Notes under the pieces: model-generated | Database searches by the model: none | What the model was told of the DNA's origin: nothing | The model's input: the letters and a program-made list of their open reading frames with translations, nothing else | Shown here: piece after piece, positions 23,039 to 30,833 of the stretch | Position numbering within the stretch: position 1 is the first letter of the stretch | Layout: each line of letters opens with the position of its first letter | Position numbers and translations under genes: made by a program | NCBI GenBank assembly: GCA_017428625.1 | Contig: JAFRQM010000022.1 | Location: 1-53,659 of the forward strand | DNA: 53,659 nucleotides | Reading direction: 5' to 3' | From: Clostridia bacterium | GTDB taxonomy: Bacteria > Bacillota > Clostridia > Oscillospirales > Acutalibacteraceae

Positions 23039-24079
23039 ATGAAGAGTTATTTTGCAATCCAATGGCACATCACTGATATCTGCGACCAGCGTTGTAAACA
23101 TTGTTATATTTTTTCTGAAGGACACCCCGCGTTGATTACAATGCCCTTCGATGATATGTTTCATGTCACAAATCAGATTATTGACTTCTGCAATAGAATA
23201 AGCAGAACACCGTATATCTATCTTACAGGCGGCGACCCGATCCTTCACCCGGACTTCTGGAGATTGCTTGAATATTTTCACGAAAAAGAGCTGCGCTTCT
23301 GCATTATGGGAAACCCGTTTCACCTGACTGCGGATCTCTGCAAAAGAATGCATGACCTTGGCTGCGTCAAATATCAGGTTTCCCTTGACGGTTTGGAAAA
23401 AACGCATGATATGTTCCGCAAACCGGGCAGCTTCAAGGCTACACTTAAGGCAATCAGTCTCATTAAAGAATCGGGAATGTGGGCAGCGGTTATGTCTACA
23501 GTTTCCAAAATAAATCACAAAGAGATACCTGCTCTGATAGATCTGGTCGATGAACTCGGTGTTGATGTATACGCGGTTGGGCGCTATTGCCCGACGAGCA
23601 TTGAAAAGGCGTATGATACCGACATTCACATGACCCCTCAGGAATACAAGGCATATATGGATGAGTGCTACGAGCGTTACACGGTCCATAAGGACTCTAA
23701 AACAACTTATCAGCTAAAGGATCATCTGTGGACTTTATATAAATATGAAAAAGGGCTGTTTAATCCGGACGAGAATCTGCCGGCTGATGCTGTTATTGAC
23801 GGTTGCAATTGCGGCCGCAATCATCTGACGATCCTGCCGACGGGATCTGTCTACGCCTGCCGGAGAATGGAATCAGAGATAGGATCGGTAATGACCGAGG
23901 ACCTATATGACCTGTGGACTTCTGCAAGGTTTGATGAATACAGGCAGTATGATAAATTTGTAAAATGCAATAAATGCAAGCTGAAAGCATACTGTCGCGG
24001 CTGTCCGTCCGTCACCTTTGGATACACACATAATATGTACGATGCAGATCCGCAGTGTTGGATGGAGGTAGAAGAATGA
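23039..24079 (+). CDS. Radical SAM/SPASM peptide maturase (ACGX type)
   Basis: 346 residues from the ATG at 23039 (AAGAGGCG upstream; a TTG at 23003 lies in the hairpin and is rejected). The radical SAM cluster is CX3CX2C at Cys15, Cys19, Cys22 (TDICDQRCKHCY), with GGDP at 64-67. The C-terminal SPASM domain carries Cys256, 258, 274, 310, 313, 319, 322 and 340, enough for auxiliary clusters. No N-terminal RRE domain is visible. Enzymes of this class make thioether or carbon crosslinks in Cys-rich peptides, and the adjacent CX3D precursor is the evident substrate. Regiochemistry is inferred, not shown. Its stop overlaps the oxidoreductase start (ATGA). Confidence 0.9.
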   Translation: MKSYFAIQWHITDICDQRCKHCYIFSEGHPALITMPFDDMFHVTNQIIDFCNRISRTPYIYLTGGDPILHPDFWRLLEYFHEKELRFCIMGNPFHLTADLCKRMHDLGCVKYQVSLDGLEKTHDMFRKPGSFKATLKAISLIKESGMWAAVMSTVSKINHKEIPALIDLVDELGVDVYAVGRYCPTSIEKAYDTDIHMTPQEYKAYMDECYERYTVHKDSKTTYQLKDHLWTLYKYEKGLFNPDENLPADAVIDGCNCGRNHLTILPTGSVYACRRMESEIGSVMTEDLYDLWTSARFDEYRQYDKFVKCNKCKLKAYCRGCPSVTFGYTHNMYDADPQCWMEVEE

Positions 24080-25026
24080 AAGCTGTCATCTTAAAAGATA
24101 TTACAAACAGCGACGATATCGTCCTCGAAGAACTCGAAATGCCGAAAGCCGAAAAAGGGTGGGTACTTGTAAAGATATTGGCCTTTGGCATGAATCACTC
24201 GGAACTCGTACTTCGCGTCAATGAAATACGAGCGGATTATATCAATAAGCCGATAGTGCCAGGCATTGAATGTGTTGGAATTGTTGAGGACTCGCTTGAC
24301 GACGGTTTTGCAAAAGGGGATCTGGTCTGTTCTCTGATGGGCGGACTCGGAAGAAATTTCAACGGATCCTATGAAGAATATGCTGTTTTGCCTGTGCAGA
24401 AAGTGTTTCACATCTCTTCAAATCTTGACGCGGAACATCTTGCAGCAATTCCGGAGACCTTTTTTACAGCATGGGGTTCCTTGTTTGAATGTCTGAATCT
24501 GCAGCCGTCCGATACACTTCTTGTCAGAGGTGCTACTTCCGCGCTGGGCTATGCCGCTATGCAGATCGCGGCTGCACTCGGGTGCAAGGTGTACGGAACA
24601 ACGCACAAAAGAGAAAAAATGCATCTGATTACCGATCTCAGCTGTGAAGCTGTCTTTGATCCTATAAACAAACTGCCGGACGGACTTTATGTAAATAAGG
24701 TATTAGAGCTGATCGGACCGAAGACAATCAGAAATTCTCTCACTCATCTTTACCACGGAGGAATCGTTTGTAATACCGGGATTTTGGGCGGAGAGTATTA
24801 TTTGAACGGATTTGATCCGATAAAGGAAATACCGAACGGATGTTATCTCACAGGTTTCTTTTCAAACTATCCCACTCAAGCAACAATAGATAAGATTTTT
24901 GCTTTTATTGATGAGCACGACATTACACCTTTTATAGGGGCCTCTTTTAAGTTTTCAGACATAAAGCAGGCCGTCAAATCGCAAGAAAAAGGTGTAGACG
25001 GTAAGATTGTCGTAGTTATGGATTAA
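24076..25026 (+). CDS. Zinc-independent medium-chain dehydrogenase/reductase (quinone oxidoreductase-like)
   Basis: 316 residues from the ATG at 24076 (GGAGGTAGAAG upstream). The N-terminal GroES-like domain shows FGMNHSELVLR and PGIECVG, where the zinc enzymes would have GHE; the catalytic and structural zinc ligands are missing. The Rossmann domain has LLVRGATSALGYAAMQIA (about 153-170), binding NAD(P)H. QOR-like members reduce quinones, enones or aldehydes. The 4-nt overlap with the maturase and the shared terminator place it in the RiPP operon, where it could modify the peptide or support detoxification; either is inference. Confidence 0.85.
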   Translation: MKAVILKDITNSDDIVLEELEMPKAEKGWVLVKILAFGMNHSELVLRVNEIRADYINKPIVPGIECVGIVEDSLDDGFAKGDLVCSLMGGLGRNFNGSYEEYAVLPVQKVFHISSNLDAEHLAAIPETFFTAWGSLFECLNLQPSDTLLVRGATSALGYAAMQIAAALGCKVYGTTHKREKMHLITDLSCEAVFDPINKLPDGLYVNKVLELIGPKTIRNSLTHLYHGGIVCNTGILGGEYYLNGFDPIKEIPNGCYLTGFFSNYPTQATIDKIFAFIDEHDITPFIGASFKFSDIKQAVKSQEKGVDGKIVVVMD

Positions 25027-25041
25027 TCTCATAAACGCAGC

Positions 25042-25078
25042 AACGCCTCTGAACCGCATCGGGTCAGAGGCGTTTTTT
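25042..25078 (+). terminator. Terminator of the ACGX operon
   Basis: Perfect 11-bp stem AACGCCTCTGA / TCAGAGGCGTT with an 11-nt loop and a T6 tail. Confidence 0.85.
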
Positions 25079-25080
25079 GA

Positions 25081-25098
25081 TTGGCTCTTAAGAGCCAA
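25081..25098. repeat. Perfect 18-bp palindrome at the right end of the insertion
   Basis: TTGGCTCTTAAGAGCCAA, immediately outside the rpsI terminator repeat. It could be a recombinase-related site or simply a hairpin. Confidence 0.45.
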
Positions 25099-25168
25099 AA
25101 AAAAGAGAACCCTTGCAAAACAAGGATTCTCTTTGTGACCCGTTCGGGTAAAATTATCTCTTTGAGAA
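25098..25168 (-). repeat. Right direct repeat: rpsI 3' end and its terminator
   Basis: Partner of 21561-21631. On the minus strand it holds the rpsI stop, then AGAGAATCCTTG / CAAGGGTTCTCT as a hairpin with a T8 tail, the real terminator of rplM-rpsI. Confidence 0.8.
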
Positions 25169-25552
25169 CTGGGGTGCGCGGCGTGCGCCTTTGAGGCCGT
25201 ATTTCTTTCTTTCTTTCATTCTGGGGTCTCTGGTGAGGAAGCCTGCCTTCTTGAGTGTTGTGCGAAGTTCGCCGTCATAAAGAAGGAGTGCTCTGGAGAT
25301 GCCGTGGCGGATAGCGCCTGCCTGGCCGGTAACTCCGCCGCCGCCTACGCGGCATACAACATCAAGTTTTTCGCCTGTCTGTGTAAGAACGAGAGGCTGA
25401 CGAACGATGAGTTTAAGTGTTTCAAGGCCGAAATAATCGTCAATGTCTCTGTCGTTGATTGTGATTTTGCCTGTGCCGGGGTAAAGGCGGACTCTCGCGA
25501 CGGAGCTCTTTCTGCGGCCTGTTCCGTAGAAATAAGGATTTGAATCGTACAT
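25154..25552 (-). CDS. rpsI: 30S ribosomal protein S9
   Basis: 132 residues, full length. Begins [20 protein letters not shown] and ends in the universal basic tail with [17 protein letters not shown], which reaches the P-site tRNA. It is the second gene of the rplM-rpsI operon, 18 nt after rplM, and ends in a terminator. Its last codons have been copied to the left of the RiPP cassette, marking it as an integration site. Confidence 0.98.
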   Translation of the reverse strand: MYDSNPYFYGTGRRKSSVARVRLYPGTGKITINDRDIDDYFGLETLKLIVRQPLVLTQTGEKLDVVCRVGGGGVTGQAGAIRHGISRALLLYDGELRTTLKKAGFLTRDPRMKERKKYGLKGARRAPQFSKR

Positions 25553-25570
25553 TTAAAGCGCCTCCCTTTC

Positions 25571-26002
25571 TTAAAATTCCCAGACTTCGGGCTTCTGCGC
25601 GGCGTGAGGATGCTCGGCGCCTGCATATACGCGAAGTCTTGTAAGTGCCTGACGGCCGATTACCGTGTCGGGAATCATACCCTTGACAGCCTTGGTGACT
25701 GCGAATTCGGGTTTGGTTTCCATAAGCTTGCGGTAGGTGACCTCTTTGAGGTGGCCGATGTAGCCTGTGTGATGATAATATTTTTTATTATCGAGTTTTT
25801 TGCCTGTGAGAACGGCTTTGTCAGCGTTGATTATAATAACGTGGTCGCCGCAATCTTCATGAGGAACAAATGTGGGCTTGTTCTTGCCGCGGAGGAGGTT
25901 TGCAGCTTCAACAGCGGTTTTGCCGAGGGGTTTGCCCGCTGCGTCGATTACATACCACTTGCGTTCGGCAAGGTCAGCCTTTTTGGGCATATAGGTTGAC
26001 AT
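25571..26002 (-). CDS. rplM: 50S ribosomal protein L13
   Basis: 143 residues from the ATG at 26002 (MSTYMPKK), chosen because CCGGAGG lies upstream; the longer reading has no ribosome site. Motifs include [27 protein letters not shown] split around the N-terminal strand, [13 protein letters not shown], and the C-terminal [17 protein letters not shown]. Order rplM-rpsI is conserved in bacteria. No leader-RNA structure was recognised in the AT-rich upstream region. Confidence 0.98.
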   Translation of the reverse strand: MSTYMPKKADLAERKWYVIDAAGKPLGKTAVEAANLLRGKNKPTFVPHEDCGDHVIIINADKAVLTGKKLDNKKYYHHTGYIGHLKEVTYRKLMETKPEFAVTKAVKGMIPDTVIGRQALTRLRVYAGAEHPHAAQKPEVWEF

Positions 26003-26179
26003 AACTATAACCTCCGGTTGATTTTTTTGTGCCTGCATATATTAACACAAGGTTTTGCGGGTGTCAAGACAAATTTTTTAATTTTTTAATTTATATTCGT
26101 CAATCTCGTTTATTCTCATTTTTTCTCTGCTTTTCGTATGTTTTTCTCGCTTTTAATTTACAAAAAAATTTAGCTGTTT

Positions 26180-26434
26180 TCAGCATTTTGCCTCCACAAA
26201 CCAGCGCCCGTTGTCTTCATAAAGAAAAGTTTCGCGGCCGTTTATCTGAATTGTGTAGCGCATCTGCCCTCCGCCCACAGCCCGCGAGCAGGCGCGGCAG
26301 CGGTTGATAAGACGCTCCACGGAATAAACCGTGCCGTCCTCCCATTGAATGCGCAGGGGGCGGCATTTGCCGTATTTGTCTTGCAGCAGAACAACATCAA
26401 CATATACTTTCTTATACACTGTAATCACTTCCAT
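26180..26434 (-). CDS. Small conserved basic protein, function unknown
   Basis: 84 residues. KKVYVDVVLLQDKYGKCRPLR, then WEDGTVYSVERLINRCRAC, GQMRYTIQINGRE and ending DNGRWFVEAKC. The small beta-rich form with 'I.WEDG...I.RV' and 'RY.....G....L.....WFVE' is seen in many Clostridia as an uncharacterised protein. The ATG at 26434 has no SD; a GTG 15 nt later (VYKKVYV) has GGAAG upstream and may be the real start. A LexA-like box lies just upstream, which suggests SOS control. Function unknown. Confidence 0.7.
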   Translation of the reverse strand: MEVITVYKKVYVDVVLLQDKYGKCRPLRIQWEDGTVYSVERLINRCRACSRAVGGGQMRYTIQINGRETFLYEDNGRWFVEAKC

Positions 26435-26437
26435 AAA

Positions 26438-26451
26438 CGAACAAATGTTTG
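26438..26451 (-). promoter_or_regulatory. LexA/DinR-like SOS box
   Basis: CGAACAAATGTTTG matches the Firmicute SOS box CGAACN4GTTCG with one mismatch. It lies 3 nt upstream of the annotated ATG of the small protein. Confidence 0.45.
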
Positions 26452-26670
26452 CTTAATGATAACGCAAAGATTTGTTTTTGTCAATAGGGGGAGTGAAAAA
26501 ACAGATTTTCAAACACATCCCGCCGCAATCCCCGTTATGCATCCCCCAAGGGGGAGGTGGCGCGAAGGCGGCGGAAGGGGTTACACCTCCTTACCCTCAT
26601 CCAACATTCTGTATCTTGTCTTTTTAACCAAATTTACCGCCCGTGATATATGCAAAAAGTAGATTATGAT
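26452..26670. repeat. Intergenic region with a G-rich/C-rich interspersed repeat
   Basis: No gene seen. At about 26546-26605 lies a palindromic segment starting CATCCCCCAAGGGGGAGGTGG and running to the ACACCTCCTTACCC part. It has related copies in 51738-51785 and 52060-52190. Divergent promoters lie on either side. Confidence 0.55.
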
Positions 26671-26673
26671 TTA

Positions 26674-26695
26674 TTTTTGGACTCCAGTCCAAAAA
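26674..26695. promoter_or_regulatory. Palindromic operator for the TetR regulator
   Basis: A perfect inverted repeat: two 10-bp arms (TTTTTGGACT and AGTCCAAAAA) around CC. It ends 4 nt before the -35 box of the TetR gene, so autoregulation is likely. Confidence 0.75.
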
Positions 26696-26699
26696 ACTC

Positions 26700-26728
26700 T
26701 TTACAAACGCAAAACCGGAATGTATAAT
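26700..26728 (+). promoter_or_regulatory. Sigma-A promoter of the TetR-aminotransferase operon
   Basis: TTTACA, 17-nt spacer, TATAAT. The first 15 nt (TTTACAAACGCAAAA) are identical to the candidate promoter inside ispH at 12450. Confidence 0.75.
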
Positions 26729-26761
26729 ACAATCGGTTATTAAAATTAAGGAGTCCGCGCT

Positions 26762-27337
26762 ATGGAGCAGTCGAGACGGCTGAGAAAAAAAGATAATACT
26801 CACCGCGCCATAATGCACAGCGCGAAAATGCTTTTTGAAAAAAACGGTCTGGGCAATGTCACCGTTGAGCAGATAGCCGAGGCGGCTGATGTCTCGCGTT
26901 CCACTTTCTTTACGCATTTTTCGTCGGTTGACGACCTGCTTATGCAGATTGCAAATGAAGAAATTGACGACATTCTCGAATCGGCAACGGCAGACGGAAG
27001 CAGCGAAGCTGAAATAAACAGGGTTTTTCATCAGCTTGCAAAAGACACATGCCCCTACCCTTACCTTGTTACTCAGCTTTTTGTGCGCAGTATTCTCTCG
27101 CCCGAGAGAAGTTCCGCGGTTGATGTTCTCTCGCTGATTACAAACGAAATAGAGGCAAGCGGTTACAAAGCGCTCAAAAAACAGTTTTCATCAAAAGATA
27201 TTTCATCTTTAATTTTCGGAGCATATTTCGGTCTGATTTTTCAGAAATTCATTGAAAAAGAATCTTTTGACAATCCGGCTGAAATTGATAAAAAAATAAA
27301 TAATTTTATTGACTTTTTAAAAGATCAGGAGGAATAA
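26762..27337 (+). CDS. TetR/AcrR family transcriptional regulator
   Basis: 191 residues. The N-terminal HTH is classical: AIMHSAKMLFEKNGLGNVTVEQIAEAADVSRSTFFTHFSS (about 18-57). The C-terminal helical domain binds an unknown ligand. It starts after AAGGAG and ends 3 nt before a class III aminotransferase gene, so regulator and enzyme share the promoter and palindromic operator at 26674-26728. It most likely represses its own operon. Confidence 0.92.
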   Translation: MEQSRRLRKKDNTHRAIMHSAKMLFEKNGLGNVTVEQIAEAADVSRSTFFTHFSSVDDLLMQIANEEIDDILESATADGSSEAEINRVFHQLAKDTCPYPYLVTQLFVRSILSPERSSAVDVLSLITNEIEASGYKALKKQFSSKDISSLIFGAYFGLIFQKFIEKESFDNPAEIDKKINNFIDFLKDQEE

Positions 27338-27340
27338 TCA

Positions 27341-28837
27341 ATGGCAAACGGCTACGGTATCAGCAACTGGCAGGATGCAAAAACCATCTATGCCAAACTT
27401 CACAAGCTTACATCAATGCCCATTTACAGCATAAGCGATGACGAGCTTGACAGAGTTCTTAAACATTTTGATGAGAACTGCAAACAGTCAAAAGAAATCA
27501 CAACAGAAGCAAAGCAGTACATCCCCGGCGGTGTTCAGCACAACCTTGCTTTCAACTATCCGTTCCCCATCTGTATTACAAAGGCGGAAGGCGCTTATCT
27601 TTGGGACAAAGACGGCAACAAATACACCGACTTCCTTCAGGCGGGCGGCCCCACAATTCTCGGCAGCAACTATGAGCCCGTTCGCAAAAAGGCCATAGAG
27701 CTCATTGAGACCTGCGGCCCCGTAACAGGTCTTTTCCATGAGGCTGAGCTTCTTCTCGCAAAAGAAATCAATAAAAATATGCCCAATGTTGAAATGTTCC
27801 GTATGCTCGGCTCGGGCACGGAATCCGTTATGGCGGCAATCCGTGTTGCCCGTAACGCGACAAAGGCAAAAAGAGTTATCAAAGTCGGCGGCGCTTATCA
27901 CGGCTGGTCAGACCAGATGGTTTACGGCCTTAAAATCCCGGGTTCAAGATTCTTCCTTGAGAGCCACGGCATTCCCAGAAGCTGCTACGGCACAACCGAC
28001 GAAGTTCGCCCCAACGACCTTAATATGCTTGAAAGTATGCTCAAAATTAACAAGTTCCGCGGCGGCACAGCCTGCGTTATCGTAGAGCCCGTAGGTCCCG
28101 AAAGCGGCACAAGACCCGTTGATTTCGATTACAACGCCGGCGTTCGCAAACTCTGCGACAAATACGGCTGCCTGTTCATTATGGATGAAGTTGTTACCGG
28201 TTTCCGTGTTGGTCCCGGCGGCGCTCAGGGCTACTTCAATGTTGTTCCCGATCTCACAATCTTCGGCAAAATCGTCGCGGGCGGCTACCCCTCAGCGGGC
28301 GGCGTAGGCGGCAAAAAAGAGTTCGTCAGCGGTATGGCGGCAGGCGTAGGCACAATGATGAAGAGAGCTTATGTCGGCGGCACTCTCGCGGCAAACCCGC
28401 TTTCGGCTTATGCAGGCTACTGCGCAATTCAGGAAATCGTCAAGACCAACGCCTGCGAAAAAGCAGGTCTCGCGGGCGACAGGCTTGTTGCCGGCCTTCA
28501 GGGTCTTGTTGACAAATACGCTCTTCCCTTCGTGGTTTACAACCAGGGCTCCATCGTTCACCTCGAATGCTCCGGCGCAATGAGCTACGACTTCAGCTCG
28601 CTCAATATTGCCAAATCGGCTATCCCGATGCTCAAGACCAAACCCGAAATGCTTCGCAGAAAAGTTGCTATGGAAGAGATGGGCGCGGCTTATATGGCGC
28701 ACGGCATTGTTACCCTTGCGGGCAGCCGTCTTTACACCTCGCTCGCAGACACCGACGAAGTCATCGACGAAGCGCTCAACAAGTTTGATGATGTTTTCAA
28801 AACCGTCACCGTCTGCAAGAGAAATCTTGATAAATAA
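27341..28837 (+). CDS. Class III PLP aminotransferase (glutamate-1-semialdehyde aminotransferase-like)
   Basis: 498 residues, longer than HemL (about 430) through an N-terminal extension. The fold is clear from YIPGGVQHN (residues about 61-69), LWDKDGNKYTDF, MLGSGTESVMAAIRVAR, AYHGWSD and the cofactor motif MDEVVTGFR. PLP Lys lies in FGKIVAGGYP (about residue 309). No tetrapyrrole gene is nearby, so a role on an amino acid or amine substrate controlled by the adjacent TetR protein is more likely than heme synthesis. Substrate unknown. Confidence 0.88.
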   Translation: MANGYGISNWQDAKTIYAKLHKLTSMPIYSISDDELDRVLKHFDENCKQSKEITTEAKQYIPGGVQHNLAFNYPFPICITKAEGAYLWDKDGNKYTDFLQAGGPTILGSNYEPVRKKAIELIETCGPVTGLFHEAELLLAKEINKNMPNVEMFRMLGSGTESVMAAIRVARNATKAKRVIKVGGAYHGWSDQMVYGLKIPGSRFFLESHGIPRSCYGTTDEVRPNDLNMLESMLKINKFRGGTACVIVEPVGPESGTRPVDFDYNAGVRKLCDKYGCLFIMDEVVTGFRVGPGGAQGYFNVVPDLTIFGKIVAGGYPSAGGVGGKKEFVSGMAAGVGTMMKRAYVGGTLAANPLSAYAGYCAIQEIVKTNACEKAGLAGDRLVAGLQGLVDKYALPFVVYNQGSIVHLECSGAMSYDFSSLNIAKSAIPMLKTKPEMLRRKVAMEEMGAAYMAHGIVTLAGSRLYTSLADTDEVIDEALNKFDDVFKTVTVCKRNLDK

Positions 28838-28854
28838 TCGGTATATAAATCAAC

Positions 28855-28884
28855 AACAGCAGGGATTTCTCCCTGCTGTTTTGA
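28855..28884. terminator. Terminator between aminotransferase and ispE
   Basis: Perfect stem AACAGCAGGGA / TCCCTGCTGTT with a TTTC loop, then TTGATG. The genes converge here, so it may act in both directions. Confidence 0.75.
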
Positions 28885-28897
28885 TGTCTTATGGATT

Positions 28898-29773
28898 TTA
28901 CCTTACCGTAACCCCGTTCGCGACGGGTTTGCACAGGCACACCGTTTGGCATACGCCGGACGCTTTGAGTTCGCGCTCCGCCTTTTCGGCGTCCGCAAGC
29001 GATGTGAAAAGCCCGAACATTGTGGGTCCGCTGCCGCTCATCCGCGTTAAATCGGAGCCGCAGCCGTCAAGAAGCTTTCTTATGCTCTCAAGTTCCGGCA
29101 GGCTGACAACCTGCTCAAAAACATTTGCGCAGTGCCCGCACAGCGCCTTGTAATCACTGTTTTTAGCCGCCTGCAGAATCGCCTCGTTGTCGGGGTGTTT
29201 CACATTTTTCAGCCCGTCAAATTCCGCGTAAGCCGCGGCGGTTGAAACGCCCTGCCCGGGTTTGGCAAGCACAACAAAGCAGTTTTCAAGAGGGGGCAGG
29301 GGAGTTATTTTCTCGCCCGAGTTCTCAACGAGTTTTGTGCCGCCCGTCAGGCAGAAAGGAACATCGCTGCCTACCTTGTGACCTATGCTGCAAAGCGCGC
29401 TCTGACACAGCCCCGTTTCATAAAGGGCGTCAAGCCCGGTTATTACAGCCGCCGCGTCCGCGCTTCCGCCCGCGAGCCCTGCCGGGAAAGGTATGTGTTT
29501 CTCAATGTGTATTTTAAGCCCGAGGTTTTTTACTCCCGCCTGCGTGAAAAACATAAGCGCCGCTTTGTGCGCGATGTTGCGCCTGTCGCAGGGCAGATTT
29601 TCATCGGAGCAGGTGAGTTCAACCGTTTTGCTGTCGGTTAATTCAAGGGTCACCGTGTCGCACAGGCTGACGGACTGCATAACCATAAAAAGGCTGTGGT
29701 ATCCGTTTTCAAGTGTGCCGGTGATATCAAGCGAAAGGTTTATTTTCGCCGCCGCATCAACGGTTATTTTCAT
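28898..29773 (-). CDS. ispE: 4-diphosphocytidyl-2-C-methyl-D-erythritol kinase
   Basis: 291 residues. GHMP kinase of the MEP isoprenoid pathway. The N-terminal AAAKINLSLDITGTLENGYHSL (8-29) is the IspE substrate region. The ATP loop is PFPAGLAGGSADAAAVI (about 97-113), a slight variant of the usual GLGGGSSDAA. GSDVPFCLTGG and the C-terminal MSGSGPTMFGLF complete the set. IspH in the same window acts later in the same pathway but is not linked here. The PHP gene lies 46 nt upstream in the same direction. Confidence 0.95.
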   Translation of the reverse strand: MKITVDAAAKINLSLDITGTLENGYHSLFMVMQSVSLCDTVTLELTDSKTVELTCSDENLPCDRRNIAHKAALMFFTQAGVKNLGLKIHIEKHIPFPAGLAGGSADAAAVITGLDALYETGLCQSALCSIGHKVGSDVPFCLTGGTKLVENSGEKITPLPPLENCFVVLAKPGQGVSTAAAYAEFDGLKNVKHPDNEAILQAAKNSDYKALCGHCANVFEQVVSLPELESIRKLLDGCGSDLTRMSGSGPTMFGLFTSLADAEKAERELKASGVCQTVCLCKPVANGVTVR

Positions 29774-29819
29774 AATATATACCGGTAAACGCAGTAAATG
29801 CGCGTCCTTTCAGAGTTGT

Positions 29820-30638
29820 TTATTCAATGGGAACAGGCGTAGCCATACGGCTTTTGAAAAGCGAAATACAACTGAAACCCGCCTCTTTGGCGATTTTCAT
29901 TCCCTCTTCAATTCCCGCGCCTAAATCATTTGCGTAGTGCGCGTCGGAGCCTACGGTGACAAACTCGCCTCCGAGTTCTCTGAAGCGTTTAACAACGGCG
30001 GGTTCGGGCATCGTCACGCCGTAAGGCTGCCTTAAACCGGATGTGTTTATTTCAAGTGCCTTGCCGTTCTCCGCTACGGTTTTCAGTATGGCGTCTATTT
30101 TATCGGAATACTTCTTTAAATCAACGGGCTTTTTACACTCCCCGATTATATACCGCAGAGGGTATGTCAGATGACCCAGAGTGTCAAAACCGTTCCATTT
30201 CGCAAGGACAAGTTCTTCGTCAAAATATTCGTCAAGCAGTTTCTCATAATCGGCGCCCTCCGTTTCATAGTCGAGGTCGCAGAAATCCTTCATACCGCGC
30301 AGGTTGTGAACAGAGCCGATAACAAGGTCATAGTTGAAAAGGCTCAGCAGTTTTTCGGCAGTCTGCGTGTCATATACGGGCTGGCCGAGTTCAACGCCTA
30401 TGCCGACAATCAGTTTGCCGCTGAAAGCGGAGCGGGCGTTTGCCGCGTGAAAATAGGAATCCCTCGCCGTTACATCGAACCTGTCCTGCATATAGCGGTC
30501 AATTTCAATGTGGTCGGTGAACGCAAGGGCGCGCAGACCGGAACTCTCGGCACTTTCGCACAGGAACATTGCCGAGTGATGCCCGTCAAACGAACTGTCT
30601 GTATGAATATGTAAATCAATAATGTTTTTAAATGCCAT
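29820..30638 (-). CDS. PHP domain phosphoesterase (histidinol phosphatase-like)
   Basis: 272 residues from the ATG at 30638 (MAFKNIIDLHIHTDSSFDG); upstream codons lack a ribosome site. Metal-binding PHP motifs are DLHIHTDSS, AFTDHIE, GVELGQP, GSVHN and the C-terminal GSDAHYANDLG. The layout matches HisK/HisJ-type histidinol-phosphatases, but no his genes are nearby, so another phosphoester may be the substrate. It is probably co-transcribed with ispE on the minus strand. Confidence 0.87.
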   Translation of the reverse strand: MAFKNIIDLHIHTDSSFDGHHSAMFLCESAESSGLRALAFTDHIEIDRYMQDRFDVTARDSYFHAANARSAFSGKLIVGIGVELGQPVYDTQTAEKLLSLFNYDLVIGSVHNLRGMKDFCDLDYETEGADYEKLLDEYFDEELVLAKWNGFDTLGHLTYPLRYIIGECKKPVDLKKYSDKIDAILKTVAENGKALEINTSGLRQPYGVTMPEPAVVKRFRELGGEFVTVGSDAHYANDLGAGIEEGMKIAKEAGFSCISLFKSRMATPVPIE

Positions 30639-30769
30639 AGAACCGCCGCCTTCCGTTTTGCCGCGTTTTCTTATTGCATAATAATAAACCATCACGGCGG
30701 AATTAACAACCCCGGAAATGTTATGATTTTGTTAATTTTGAAGAGCGGCTGTTTTTGCTTTTTTAAAAC

Positions 30770-30798
30770 TTGATATATATATTGAATTATGTTAAAAT
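30770..30798 (+). promoter_or_regulatory. Sigma-A promoter of the Cys-rich small protein operon
   Basis: TTGATA, 17-nt spacer, TAAAAT, 35 nt before the start codon. Confidence 0.65.
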
Positions 30799-30833
30799 AT
30801 TCAAGTCATCCACCTTTTGCAAGGAGTGAGATT

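Noticed and set aside
27341..28837. HemL for heme synthesis
   Set aside because: The protein is too long, there is no tetrapyrrole gene context, and a dedicated TetR regulator suggests another role.
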